From Phoma sp. XZ068 (taxonomy: Eukaryota > Ascomycota > Dothideomycetes > Pleosporales > Didymellaceae): a stretch of 64,000 bases of DNA. The position numbers and the translations under genes were made by a program. The notes under the pieces are model-generated. The model did not search any database, had not been told where the DNA came from, and was given only the letters and a program-made list of their open reading frames with translations. The stretch spans positions 992,001 to 1,056,000 of the forward strand of contig RBKR01000005.1 in assembly GCA_004835665.1 (NCBI GenBank), read 5' to 3'. This document shows, in pieces, positions 34,066 through 45,601 of this stretch (position 1 is the stretch's first letter; the number at the start of each line of letters is the position of its first letter).

Positions 34066-35803
34066 ATGTCTTCGACTGGAGTAGCAAAGAAGGATCGAGG
34101 GTGCTTCCAATGCTCGCGCCGCAGGATCGTCTGCGACAAGGCCGAGCCATCATGTATGAAGTGTGCGAAGAAAGGTATTGACTGCTCAGGTCTCGGCAGG
34201 ATTCGCTTTGCTGAAGGTGTAGCCCGAAGGGGCCGCTTCAAGGATTGCAAAATTCCGAAGGAACCGAAGGAAGGAGGGGACGATGGGAGAAAGGACCTAC
34301 CGGCGACAACAGTGTTCCAAGCATTGCGGTGGCCATGCGACGAAAGAGCTAAGAAGCGAAGGAAACTTATGGCAATTGAGGAAGTGATCGCAGAGGATCG
34401 TTTGTCATTTCCAGTGGACATGTCTGCACGATTAGACAACGATACAGGGTTAGCACCGCTATCACCCTATGTCGCAAAGGCGGACGGAGAGAACCACGAT
34501 GAAGTGGAAGAAGTGGAAGATATCGGTCGAGGCCAGGAACTTTTTGTCACTTCTGACACTTACGTGTTCGATATAGCTCCTTGGATCGCACCCATTGATC
34601 CAAAATTGCGAATGCTCTTCTCTTATTGTAAGTATCCAGACACCATTGGCATCGTATTAGGTTAGTTCATTTACCATTTGATAGTCTCAGAAACAGTCGC
34701 TCCAGCCATGGTAGTGCTTGATGACGATACAAATGGGTACCGGTCTTTAGTCCTACCTATGGCGCTCGAAAACAACCTATTACGTCGCGCGGTTGGTGTC
34801 GTCGCCGCGCAACACCTTAGTCGTCAAAGGCCTGAGCTCCGGGACGCAGCCGAGGCTGGACGCGCCGCTGTCATCTCGCGTTTACGCAGCGACTCTCTTC
34901 AACAGTCTGCTGACAAGGTGTTCAATAAATTCACTTGGGCAACACTGATCGTGCTTTTGGTTGGCGAGACGGTCACGGGGAGTGGAGACTACCGTTTCTT
35001 CGTCCAAATGCTACTCTGCTTGTCCATGAACAATCCTGGTCGGGACATCGATCCAATTTTGTCAACTTTTCTACAGGCACAGACCCACATGTAAGTGTTG
35101 TTGAGGGGAATCTCATAACACAGTTACTTACCATTTCAAGGTTCCAGCTGCTTGGTGTTCCACTGCTCGGTGAAGAAGAAGGCGCTATTACCATGATGAA
35201 TTCTGCAGAGTCCTTGATGAGCTTTCTCTCATATTCGCACCTCCCCAATGACTCCGAGGATCGTCGTACCGCAGATTTGATACGGCAGTGCTTTGTCTCT
35301 GCATGCAGCATATACACTAGATGCGCAGCCAACGCCAGCACAGCTTCGAACTCGGGCATGACTCACGACTTGATTCAAGCACACTCCATCGAACAGCTCA
35401 TTGGCATCATGTCGCAAATTCCATCAAATGCCCGCGGCGCGCACGCACTGGTATGGGTATGCTTCGTTGCGGGGGCAGCCTCGACAGAGCAAAGTCAGAG
35501 GGAGTTCTTTGTACATCGTATGGAGCAAGTGTACAAACGTACAGAGTTCCGAAACATTCCTGGTGCAATACGAAGCCTAGAAAACATTTGGTTACAAGGT
35601 AATAGTAAGCGCTGGACACTACGTCTACCACAGCTATCTAGTGTCTTGGTAATGTAAGTGTCACGGGTATTCTACTTCTCCCTACACCGGCCAGCCACTA
35701 GGTATATCTCAGGGCTAGAATAGAAGCTTACTGGCCATATGTATACAACCTACTAAATACCCTAGAGGCTTACTCCCTAAGAATTCATCTCATCTTATTC
35801 TAG
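34066..35803 (+). CDS. Zn(II)2Cys6 transcription factor
   Basis: Four exons: 34066-34627, 34685-35090, 35141-35653 and 35719-35803, giving 521 residues. The zinc cluster near residues 13-40 has the spacing C-x2-C-x6-C-x5-C-x2-C-x6-C (CFQCSRRRIVCDKAEPSC then MKCAKKGIDC). The rest is the fungal DUF3468-type regulatory region (LFSYFSETVAPAMVV..., HALVWVCFVAGAAS, SLENIW...LPQLSSVLV). Reading straight on from exon 3 gives an early stop. A GTAAGT donor at 35654 and TAG acceptor at 35718 instead add IEAYWPYVYNLL, which fits the usual end of this family, so I include exon 4. The regulator lies beside an amine oxidase and a permease and is a plausible pathway-specific activator for them (inference). 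Confidence 0.85.
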
Positions 35804-36228
35804 TATACTATTATTTTAATCTATTTCATATTACATACCTAAAGTACTCTTATAGTTAAAATCCTTTAATACACCTTATAGGTCAGTAGATTGATAAGTA
35901 AGTAGATTACTTCTACTAGGAGCAGTCCAGCAAAACCTGCGGACCCGACAGCTGCCAATGCTAGAGGACCCCACTCCAACATACTCTCCTGCGATCTCTC
36001 TCCTCCACTGCCTCTCCCAAACACTAAAGGTTTCATTAAGCGCTTGACTGATTGGTATGACCCGGCACGTGACAAAGCACAAATACGGCGGAATGGATTA
36101 TTTAATGTAGACTAAGTCCTTTTATCGTTAGAACCAAACAAAGTCCGATCTTTGTCGCTATATTTCACCGTGTCAACAACCCATTTTATCCCAGGCATCA
36201 CTCATACTCCACATTTCCATCAAACACA
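35804..36228. other. AT-rich intergenic segment
   Basis: About 35800-35920 is markedly AT-rich compared with its surroundings. No gene is seen. The right half is the promoter side of the kinase-like gene. Confidence 0.45.
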
Positions 36229-37509
36229 ATGGCTCTGCGTCTTGGAACCACTCTCCAAGGGAGCAAATACTCATTTCGTCTGGTTGAAAAACTTGGCGAC
36301 AAGACTGTCTTCAGCGCCGCGTTCAAGGCCGAGGTGCTGCCTGGCGTTCAATCTCTTCTTCCAAAAAAATCGATGGTACGTCTACATCTCAGTTGCATGT
36401 ATGAGTCTGTGCTAATGTGCCGTACCAGGGCCGTTGTGAAAAGCGCCGATCTTAAAAATCAGACTCAGGTGGACTGCCTCCTAAGGGAACATAAGCATTA
36501 CAAGTCGCCCTCTATCGAATCGTCTAGGAACTTTCGAAAGTTGTGCGACATTATCAACGAACCTGTAGGATGGACGGCTCAAAAGCCTTTCTGTCTAGCC
36601 TTTGAATGGATGGATACAACTCTGGCGGAGGTTCCCTTCGAGGAACATATGAAAGACCCTGTACTAGTCGCAAATATTTTCAAGGTATGCTTGGAAGCAT
36701 TTGTCGAGCTAGAAAAAGAACACCTTGTTTATTCAGGTATGCCATCCACCCCTAGAGAACTTTATCGACATTCCCTAAGCACAGTAGACTTGAAACCTGC
36801 GAATGTTCTTATATCTAGCATTGACGGGCTGTCAAAAGTAAAAATCGGAGACTTGGGGCTAGGTACGAAGCATACATCGCATTCCTCGGTTATGCTAATT
36901 TACTGCAGCGGGGCCAGAGGGCGGCAACCCACATTGGGTTCAGCCCGAAGCCTTTCGTGCTCCTGAGGTCTGGACAGGGGTGAGATGTTTCCATAAAGCT
37001 GATGTATGGTCTACTGCTGCCATGGTTAGTTACCGCCCTCTTATTCTTACCTAAGCTAAAGAAGGCAGATACTACAACGGTTTGATCCCAACATCTTAGG
37101 CAATGCCGACAACATCGACAAGACGCGTATTCACCCAATGGCATGGTGCCTAGCGAAGATCATACTCCTCTTCGATCCGTCCTGCAGCTCGATCCCTCCT
37201 CCTTCTGACGTCGATAAGACCTTACAGGTCTATTTCAAGTTAGCTCAAAACCTTACCATAACACAAGCAAAGGAAGATTCGGACGAATTACTTTTGCAGA
37301 TTCCTTCGTTTGAGGTGTGGGCTGTTCTAGCTATAGACGTCGGCATCCCGAAGGTAGTACTAGACGTTGTACGCCTTTTGGCGAATCCTAATCCGACAAA
37401 CAGACCTTCGGCTCTGCAAGCTCTTCAATCACCCGAATATACGGCCCTACAGAAAGCTGCCGCCGCTTATGGAGATTTGGACGCTCCCTTGAGATCTGGT
37501 AAGCGGTGA
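36229..37509 (+). CDS. Degenerate protein-kinase-like gene, frame break in exon 1
   Basis: Kinase-fold protein of ~363 residues. Proposed exons are 36229-36375, 36429-36736, 36785-36862, 36909-37024 and 37069-37509. Recognisable pieces are the beta-3 lysine in AVVKSA, the hinge CLAFEWMD, the catalytic loop DLKPAN (after removing a 48-nt in-frame intron), IGDLGL in place of DFG, AFRAPEVW and HKADVWSTAAM. The canonical HRD is altered (YSVD) and DFG is DLG, so activity may be weak. The canonical intron between exons 1 and 2 (GTACGT...CCAG) leaves the two exons one base out of phase. A run of seven A at 36363-36369 just before it is the likely place; six A would give ...RWAVVK, as expected for the family. 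The cause is either a sequencing error or a true lesion. Confidence 0.6.
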
Positions 37510-37790
37510 ATCCAAAGGGGCACTTGGGTTCGAGCTGATGGAAAGATGGGAAGCCATGTAGGACATGTTTACAGAAGTCTTGCAAAAGCAATGCCTAAAA
37601 GGGATAAAAGGGACTAGTCCTATGTTTGTGCTGTGAGGATTTGACCTTACTATGCCGACCTTGAATATACTAGGTCTGAACCTCGTAGTTATATTGAAAC
37701 AGGTGTAGATACAGAAGTTTGACTACAACATTACGCCTAGTTCCTCTGTTCGCCACAGATTTTAGAATTTCCTTAGACAAGACAGACTCA
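37510..37790. other. Spacer between kinase-like gene and pad1 remnant
   Basis: Convergent 3' flanks; no gene seen. Confidence 0.4.
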
Positions 37791-37799
37791 ATCCTTATG

Positions 37800-38515
37800 A
37801 TTGGCTTTCTCGGATGGATTCTGCCTCAATTAACGGATTACCGGCAATGGATTTACGTTTAGATATCTTGAGGGATACGGGATTGAATGATAACGGGCAG
37901 CAACAGTACGTTGCTCCAGCTCTCTCAAGATACATCATGCTGTCTAGATGGACGGCACTTAGAGGCGTCTCTCTGACAGCCAGCAATTTTGGGGCGCTCC
38001 TTCAAGCCAGCATCGGCCGAACGCGAGATGAGCTCGTCACAAAAGCCGGATCGAATCGCGGCAAGCGTCTTCATTGAGCATGGCAGAATGATCATACCGT
38101 CGCGGAGAAAGCTTCCAGATGATGGGGAAGCTATCATATCTCTCATTGCGTAGTACTTTGTTGCAAGTGCTGCAATATCGGCGAATAATCTTTCCGTTTC
38201 GTACTTCATCGTTGCTAATGCCCATTTTGAGAAGATCAGATGTGTTTCGATGTTCAGCTCCTGTAGCATCTCTAGCATTCGAATGGCGTATAGTGTGCCC
38301 GTCGTACCCGTAACACCCATCATGAGTCGCGTCCGTCCTGCTGCTAGGGGATCGGCTGGCAAGGCGAGGCCCTGATATATCGGTTGGGCAGTCGAAAGAG
38401 ATCTTGTATTTGACGATGAAGGAAGAGAAACGCGACATGAGCTACGCAATGGAAGCTTAAAGGTTGACAAGGATGGGCAAACTCCAATCCTTTGGATTTT
38501 GCGTGCTGCTGACAT
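37800..38515 (-). pseudogene. pad1: Pad1/UbiX-like flavin prenyltransferase, frameshifted
   Basis: The protein from ATG 38515 begins with a basic, Ser/Arg-rich stretch like a mitochondrial presequence, then a UbiX/Pad1 core: MMGVTGTTGTLYAIRMLE, ETHLIFSKWALATMKYE, DGMIILPCSMKTLAAI and GFCDELISRSADAGLKER. UbiX/Pad1 makes prenylated FMN for UbiD/Fdc1 decarboxylases. At about 37987-37994 (four G and four T on the plus strand) the frame breaks. The family sequence continues in another frame as AVRETPLSAVHLDSMMYLERAGA. A few residues later this frame also departs from the family and the C-terminus is lost, so at least one and probably two lesions are present. It lies divergent to the fdc1-like gene that would need its product. 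Confidence 0.75.
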
Positions 38516-38904
38516 GATCGCTATGTTAGCGACAGGGCTGGTCCAATGGTGGTGCAAAAATCTAAGGATTGAATCTGTAGCCAGCTGCTTTAGTGCAAGC
38601 AGAACATGCTTATTATCTAATGTGACTAGTGGCATATCGAGTCTCTGCCTGAGCCCGAACAGCGTGCACGTTGTTTCATGCTTGCCTTCGCCGAAGTAGG
38701 CGGTGATGCCGATACCGATACCGTGCCCGAGGCCGAAGCCGAAGCAGAGTTGTAATGAGACACAACAGAGATTTATCGGATCATACATTGTGACCAAGGC
38801 ACTTTCGAATGTCGGTATATAAGCAGTAGGCGCAGTGCTAGGGACAGGATACTCCCAAAATGCCTTTATCGAACATCAGCTGTCTGCGCTAACCTTTGAC
38901 CCAC
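38516..38904. other. Divergent promoter of the pad1/fdc1 pair
   Basis: The 389 bp between the two divergent starts include the repeated GATACCG near 38707-38722. No gene is assigned, although the pad1 frame stays open into it without a needed start. Confidence 0.45.
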
Positions 38905-40506
38905 ATGCACCGCCTCCCCTCCATCTCGAAAACCATGAGCACCGCAATATCTGCACAGGATCTACCCCACCTGAATTTCCGATCCTTTGTCGAGGCACTG
39001 AAGAAGGATGGCGATCTTGTCGAGATCAACGAAGAGAAAGATCCGCATCTCAAGATTTCCGCCATTATCCGCAAGCCATGCGAAATGAATGACAAAGCAC
39101 CCTTATTCAACAACGTTACGGGAGCCCAAAATATTTTTTTTCTCGAATCCTCAGTGCCCCTGCCTCATTGCGGAGCTCGAAGATGGGGACATATGGAAGG
39201 CTTGCACGTCATCTAGCACTACCACCGGACGTGGGTATGAAAGGAATCTTGGACAAGATACTGTCCGCCAGCAAGGAGCCTGGAGTGAAGCCGAACATCG
39301 CAGAGACGGGTCCATGCAAAGAAAACAAAATCTCAGAGGAAGATATTGACCTGACAAAATTGCCAACTCCGCTTATTCACCAGGCGGATGGCGGCAGATA
39401 CATTCAAACATATGGCATGCATATTGTGCAGTCACCGGACGGCAAGTGGACAAACTGGTCAATCGAGAGGGCAATGATCTATGACGAAAAGCATCTCGTC
39501 GGCTTAGTTATTCCACAGCAGCATATCTGGCAGATACAGCAGATGTGGAAGAAGATTGGAAAAGATTGTCCCTGGGCATTGTGCTTTGGTGTCCCTCCGG
39601 CTGCTATTATGGCATCAAGCACGCCGCTTCCTGATGGTGTGACTGAAGCCGAGTACATCCGCGCGATGACTGGCACTGCCCTGGACGTTGTCAAGTGTGA
39701 GACGGGTGATCTTCTGGTACCTGCGAACTCGGAGATAGTTTTTGAGGGGAGTTTGTCAGTCACTGAGACTGCGCCGGAGGGGCCTTTCGGCGAGATGCAT
39801 GGTTATGGTATATTTCAACTATCTTACTCCGTATGACTTCACTAACTCAAAAACAGTCTTTCCTGGCGATACACATCAGCAGCCGACATACAAAGTCGAT
39901 TGCATCACCCACAGAGACAACGCCATCCTCCCGGTCTCGGCATGCGGAAAACTGACAGATGAGACACACACCATGATTGGGTCCTTGGCTGCAGCAGAGA
40001 TTCGCCAGCTATTTCAAGATCATCGTCTCCCCATTACAGACGGTTTCGCACCGTTTGAGTCACAAGTTACGTGGGTAGCATTGAAGGTCAACACCGCGAA
40101 GCTCAGGGAAATGAAGACCGATTCAAAAACTTTCTCCAAACTGATCGGAGACCTTGTATTCGGCGATAAAGTGGGATACACCATACATAGGCTGGTCCTT
40201 GTCGGCGATGACATCGATGTCTACAATGGCAAGGATGTTATGTGTGCGTTCTCAACTCGATGCAGGCCGTACGATGATGAAGTCTTCTTTCCAGATACTC
40301 GAGCGTTCCCGTTGATTACTTACAATGGACATGGGAGACACAGTCTGATCAAGGGTGGCAAGGTTGTGAGTGACGCGCTACTGGCAAGCGAGTATACGAC
40401 CGGAGCGACATGGCAGGCGGCGAGCTTCAGTGACAGCTACCCAAAGGAACTGCAGGAAAATGTGAACAATGAATGGGCAGTAATGGGCTTTGAGAATGAA
40501 GCATAG
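38905..40506 (+). pseudogene. fdc1: Fdc1/UbiD-like aromatic acid decarboxylase, one frameshift
   Basis: Clear ferulic/cinnamic acid decarboxylase homologue using prenyl-FMN. ATG 38905 or 38935 leads into LNFRSFVEALKKDGDLVEI and [15 protein letters not shown]. Then comes a run of eight T at 39134-39141. After it the family sequence resumes in another frame as [38 protein letters not shown] and [15 protein letters not shown]. The intron 39808-39856 (GTATAT to AACAG) joins MHGY to VFPGDTH. Exon 2 runs to GFENEA at 40506 and contains [21 protein letters not shown]. The residues of the UbiD Arg/Glu catalytic triad appear preserved. Removing two T or adding one would restore the frame. Because the partner pad1 is also broken I treat this as a probable pseudogene, but a base-calling error in T8 is possible. 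Confidence 0.72.
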
Positions 40507-40663
40507 ATTTTGGATGGGCTGTTTGTGTAACTCAAGTCAGTTTTGCGGCTTGGAAGATAGACTGCATAAGATTGGAGTTGACTGAACTGAGACCGTGCCA
40601 TGATTTGCAGATATGGAAGTGTTGATGTGATATCGCAGCCTGGAAACACAAGAAAAGTAAGAG

Positions 40664-40846
40664 TTATTTCGTCTCTTTCGTAATTGTGTCATCTTCTCGC
40701 TGCGTTAAGGTTGCAATGTCTTGTTCCTGACCTCGTCCGGGTCCTCTGAGCATGTACCAGGCCCCAAAACCAGCGAAGAAGACCATGTTGGCTCGGTACG
40801 TGAATCGCAAAAGCGTCTGGAAAGTTGATCTTGGTGGAGAAGTCAT
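40664..40846 (-). CDS. Small single-span membrane protein, hypothetical
   Basis: A 60-residue frame from ATG 40846. It has a basic N-terminus (MTSPPRSTFQTLLRFTYR), one hydrophobic segment (NMVFFAGFGAWYML) and a hydrophilic C-terminus ending TITKETK. The pattern resembles small mitochondrial inner-membrane proteins, but I do not recognise the family. It sits alone between the fdc1-like gene and the aminotransferase. Confidence 0.42.
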   Translation of the reverse strand: MTSPPRSTFQTLLRFTYRANMVFFAGFGAWYMLRGPGRGQEQDIATLTQREDDTITKETK

Positions 40847-41019
40847 TTTGTAATGTGCGTTGCTTTGATTGTTGTTGTGGTATTTGCAAGAATCTGAAAG
40901 GCCGTGGACAGAAGATGCGTCGGCTGTGACGTCAAGCGGTTTTGCGCAGCAGCCTCTCATTAGGCCAGTCCAACTCGAACTTAAAACCCATGCAAGCGAA
41001 CTACAACCATGTGAATTCC

Positions 41020-42503
41020 TCACTTCTGACGCTCACATAGCTGATCAATCCTCTCTATAACCTTCCTCATCACTTCCTCTGAAACACAGAAACGCATTCT
41101 AGCCCACCCAAACTCATCCTCCACGCCCTTGTACAACCGACCTGAGCCGACCTTTAAGCCAGTTCCAATAAGTCTGTCAAAGTACGACTTCTCCTGCTCA
41201 GCAGAATGAACATCTCTCGCCAGTCTCACAAACACAAATAGTCCATGTGTCGGTTGCACAAAATCAATCTTCCATTTGCGTAAGCAGTCAGCGAGAAGAC
41301 GGTATGATTCTGTCAAACGCTCACAGTTGAGCGTTAATAGGGCTGGCAATTGTGGTGATGAAAGGAGGGTAGTAAGGTACATCGATGAGATGGTATTTGT
41401 GTGAGTGGCCGTTAGACGAGCCATGGCTTCGATGAGCTCAGGGCTGTGCTGTGAGATGAAGCAACCCTGTACGATATTAGCTCACTCTGAACGCCCTCGA
41501 TTCACATCTGGACTTACCAATCTCAGCCCACTCACACCAAACAGTTTGCTCGCGCTCCAAACCACATGCACTCGGTTTGGATCTACCTTGATTGCGCCCT
41601 CCGGCATGAATGGCTCCGTCAAAGATAGCACAGATGTAAATTCCTCACCTTTCTTAATGGGTGCAAGGTCAGTCAGAGCATATAATTCGTCACAAATCAG
41701 ATGCAGGCCTCGCTCCTGGCAGAATTCCACACACTCAATCAGGACACTCCTATGATAACATCTGCCCAGCGGGTTTGATGGATTCGTGAGCAAGACTGCC
41801 TTGATTCGCTTTTTGACTGGCGAAAAATCATACGCCGCTTGTAGTGATGGTACAAGGTAGGTGGCATAATTGGTATACGTTGGCGGCTGAGCGACGATGA
41901 TGCTGACGTTGGCTCGCATTGAAACCAAGGGTTCAAAACCAGCTACAAATGATAAGCAAGCATCTTTATCAGGTGCATACTACTCACGCCAGTACGGCCC
42001 CGGCACGATGATGCTATCTCCGTCGTCGCACACCGAGTGTATCACGTGCTCGATGGCGTCGCTGGCGCCTGCAGTAAGGACAATATGCTCGGCTTTGACA
42101 GGGTGAACGGGCTTAAAATATTGATTGAAGAACAGTGATAAGGCTTTTCGAAGCTGGGGTTCTCCACCCAACTGGTTGCGTAGGGCGAAGATCTACTTGT
42201 TACGATTAGGACCCTGCTCGGTATTGGCAGGTTAAAACTTGCCTCAGGTGTCACCTCATTCTCAAATATGCTTTTGAACAACTTGAGTAGTTCAGGGCGG
42301 ATGACTTCATTTTGTGCGTTTGATAAGTCAATAGTGGTGTCCTGGGTTGAAAGGGGGCTGGGTGGGAACGCTGTGAGGTCTGGATCATCGACAGTCCTCT
42401 TCACGCGCGAAGATAATCCAGAGTCCATTGCTAGATAGCGATCGAAGTGTGTAGGATATACAGCTTCATGCACGTCGGCAACGATTGTGTGTAACGTTGT
42501 CAT
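41020..42503 (-). CDS. Aminotransferase class I/II, ACC-synthase-like
   Basis: Four exons: 42243-42503, 41988-42192, 41518-41942 and 41020-41466, giving 445 residues. The first intron uses a GC donor (GAG then GCAAGT) and a TAG acceptor, giving EVTPE joined to IFALRNQLGG; the others are GT-AG. Fold-type-I PLP features include VLTAGASDAIEHVIHSVCDDGDS (cofactor-binding turn), VPGPYW, LLTNPSNPLGRCY, LICDELYALTD and the PLP-lysine segment VWSASKLFGVSGLR (S-x-S-K). Fungal members of this branch are often annotated as 1-aminocyclopropane-1-carboxylate synthase-like, but the actual substrate is uncertain. No signal or membrane segment is present; a cytosolic location is likely. Confidence 0.86.
42193..42242 (-). 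other. Non-canonical GC-AG intron
   Basis: Fifty-nt intron starting GCAAGT and ending GTAG in the aminotransferase gene. The GT alternative upstream would delete the conserved VTPE before IFALR, so the GC donor fits better. Confidence 0.6.
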
Positions 42504-42862
42504 TGTTCTGAGGTTCGGGCAAAAACCTGTGAGGCACAGTTCCGAACACGGAACCTAATGCAAGCACTGCGGCGAGGCTGGCGGTTCTTGCTACAAACTG
42601 GACGCCCGACAATGCTCAACAGCACGAACGGCGAAGCTAAAGTATGACGTGAAAGACATGAGGGGAATCTTTGATATAAATCACACCGCGCCAAATTCCT
42701 AATCTCTGATGCAAACCCCTACCAGAGACTTAGATATACCGGTTCCCTCAGACCCAGAGAGCAGTATACCGGGACCAACCGAACGCCGCATGAAGATGCC
42801 AAGCCAGTCTATCTGCATATGACTGATATGCAGAGAAACTAGGAAATAAAGAACGATAATAT
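42504..42862. other. Intergenic spacer
   Basis: Between the aminotransferase start and the 3' end of the XMAP215 gene. No gene seen. Confidence 0.4.
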
Positions 42863-45601
42863 CTATTGCGGCGGCGGCCTTCCAATGCCCTGTTTTGCCT
42901 AACCGAGTTAGCCGTATTTCCAGTCACCACTGCAATATCGATTACATACCTTCATCATCTCGATTCTCTGCTTCAAGTTTTGCGTCACTTCGGCGGCTCG
43001 CTTCCAACTCTCTGCACCAGAAGAAGCTTGGGAGGCACCCATACGACTCGTGCCATTCTCAGCTGGGCTATTCCGACCACCTCGAGATGAGAATGAAGAT
43101 TTGCCGGACGCGTCTGCTCGCAAAGGACTCAGCTTGCCACTCATATGACTGTCTGGGCGGGAGAGAGAGTCGAAATTCTCCTTACCATCCCCACCTGGAC
43201 TGATTGGTCCGCTTGCAATGCGACTGTCTTTACGACCATAAGCAGCGTGACTGTTATAGCTCGCGTCACCAAAGCGTCCGTTACTATCAGAGTAAATCTG
43301 ATCGGCCAAATCTGTGGGTGGAGGAGAAGTGACGCGGACCTGGCGACTGAGTTCTCGCTTCAGGCGGTCGATTTCCCGTTGCTGTGTCTGGGATGTTTGC
43401 TCCGCTGCCTCATAGTCTGAGCGGGCACGAACAAGCTGAGTCTCCTTGGCTTTGATAGAGAGGACATCACGTGTGTGGTCCTCGATCAACTGAGCGTTCT
43501 GATTCTGAAGCTCGTGTATCTGGGATGTCAATTTTGTGCGCTCGCCGCGCAGCTCTTCATTGTGTCGTCGCAGGCGCTCAGCTTCTGCTCTTAACTCTTC
43601 GAGCTCTGCCCGCTCCACCAAGCCTAGACCAGTAGGGGCAGCTGCAGGTGCAGCAGTGGATTCAGAAGCAGGTTTGCCCAGCGGGCGCCCGGCAAGGCCT
43701 CGTCCCGCGCCAAACTTTGGCTGTGGTGGAGGTGCGATTTCCTCTTCCTCGGGAGGTGGTGACGCAACTGGCCTCTTTGGTGATGGAGCGGCGATGCCTG
43801 GCTTCTTCAAACCTCCAAGACGTGGTCCCGCAAGACCGGATTTGAGTTTGGACACGCCGGGCCTCGATGTAGGTTTTGGAGCCAGCGGTGCTGTGGGCTC
43901 TTCTGCTGGCGGTGGTGGCGGTGCTGTTGCCGCCGGTACAGCCTTTTTGGGGGCGGGACGTTTTCCAAGCGCTGGCTTCTTGGTTGCTGCCGGTGCAGCC
44001 GCGGGTTTTGGTGGTGCAGCAGCTTTCGGCTTGTACTTTGCCTTGACTTCAGCCGCTTCGTAATACTCTTTGATCTTCGTCTTCCTAATATCATCCAGGC
44101 CGTCGAGATGAGCGTTCATGATGCGGTCTCCCATGATTTTCCACAGAGTACCGAGCGCTTCAGCACCGGCAGAACGTTGTACCTCTTGTGACTCGGTAAG
44201 TAGCTTTGTTGACGCTTCAGCCAACGTCTTCGCTTCAGGTGGAGATGGAGCTTCGCGCGTGTTTTTCAGGGACCGAATGAGGAACCGTGTGGACTCGAGC
44301 TTGACCTGGGGGTTCTTGTGCTTCAAGAACTCTAGAATCTCCTCTAGACAATCTGCAAAGTTGGACGAAGCAAAAGCGGCATCCAGCGCCGCTCCAAGCG
44401 CGTCCGTTACAGTTTGCTTCTTCTCCTTGAGTCTTTCCATCATAGCGTTCATAATATCCTTGCGGTACTTGTTGAAGCTCTTCTTCAGGCCTTTGGCCAG
44501 AAGCTCGACACAGTTGGCTGCTGTGATGACAACCGCGATGTTGGCGTCCTTCATAGATTTGGCGAAACCGCGCACCAGGTCATCAAAGGAACCTTCTGCG
44601 ATTCTAGGAGTATCCAGCGCTTTTTGAGTTTCTTCCAGCACTTCCTTGCGGTCTTTCCACTTGGTTGAGCCTAGTCGCTCGTTGAAGTCTTTGGGGATCT
44701 TTGCGAAGACGTCGACGGCCTCAAACTCGGGTTCCAAATCGATAGCGCCCTCCTCCTCTTCGTCAGCTTCTTCCTCACCGCCTCCTGGCGCAGCGGCAGC
44801 AGCCTCCTTTGCTGCTTGTTGGGAACGGAGTAGGCGTTCTTGCTTCGGGGGTGGCTCGTCTTTTACTTTTTCGAACAGTTTATCCAGATCTTGTTGCTGG
44901 ACCGGCTTCAGATCGTTCCAGAACAACGGCTTCATCGCGTCCTTGAGCCATCTGTAAAACTCGACGGTCAATTCTTGCGCCTTGGCTCGGACGTTTTTGT
45001 CTGCGTGGCCGTACACCTTGGGAAGGAGCTTAAGGACAGATTTGGGCTCGATCGTCTTGCAACCGTATGCGTGGTATATGTGAGTGAGGGCATCGAGTGT
45101 CGCGGCGATGACCTTTGGCTGTTTGTGCGACAGAATGGGGAGAAGCTCCTCGATGACTGGGTCAGGCTTGTCGGTCTCGACGTACAAGAGCAGGGCTTCG
45201 AGTGCGGCTTGCTTCGCTGCGGGTCTGGTTGACGGAAGACCCTTTTCGGCGATGGTAGCAATAGTGATTTGGCGCGTGCTGATATGCTCTCGTCAGTAGA
45301 GGGCAAAGACCAAGTCCACGCGCATTCCTTACCGTGTGCAGCCCTGCTGGCCAGAGATTTCGAGGAAGGCGCATAGCGCGCCCAGACCCTCTTGCTGTGC
45401 TGCGACGTTGGAGTCGCCGACGACGCCTTTCCATATGCTTGCATCGTTTACGAATTGGCGCACAATGGGCTCGTTCTCGCTCGCGGCGAGCTTGAACTCT
45501 TTGGCAGCTGCCTCGTAGCCCTCCTTTCGTACCTTCCAGTTCTTGTGTGTGAAACGATCGGGGAGGGGGAGGGCGCTGGGGTCCTCTTCCTGGTCGGCCA
45601 T
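42863..45601 (-). CDS. XMAP215/Dis1-family microtubule polymerase (Stu2/Alp14)
   Basis: Three exons, 45333-45601, 42950-45278 and 42863-42898, give 877 residues. The last, 36-nt exon (AKQGIGRPPPQ) is reached by a GTATGT...TTAG intron; reading through adds an unrelated tail. Two TOG domains of HEAT-like repeats occupy about residues 1-235 and 290-510 (NWKVRKEGYEAAAKEF; STKWKDRKEVLEETQKAL). They are separated by a Gln/Glu-rich linker and followed by a basic Pro/Ala-rich microtubule-binding region. A coiled coil lies at about 660-760 (ERAELEELRAEAERLRRHNE) and a Ser-rich C-terminus follows. Two TOGs plus a dimerising coiled coil is the fungal Stu2/Alp14 plan. It promotes tubulin addition at plus ends and kinetochores. 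It is divergent from pac1. Confidence 0.92.

Noticed and set aside
35800..35920. AT-rich patch as a transposon relic mutated by RIP
   Set aside because: Too short and without terminal repeats or protein remnants to support a mobile element.
43536..44063. Glycine/alanine-rich open frame opposite the XMAP215 gene
   Set aside because: Antisense shadow of a Pro/Ala-rich coding region.
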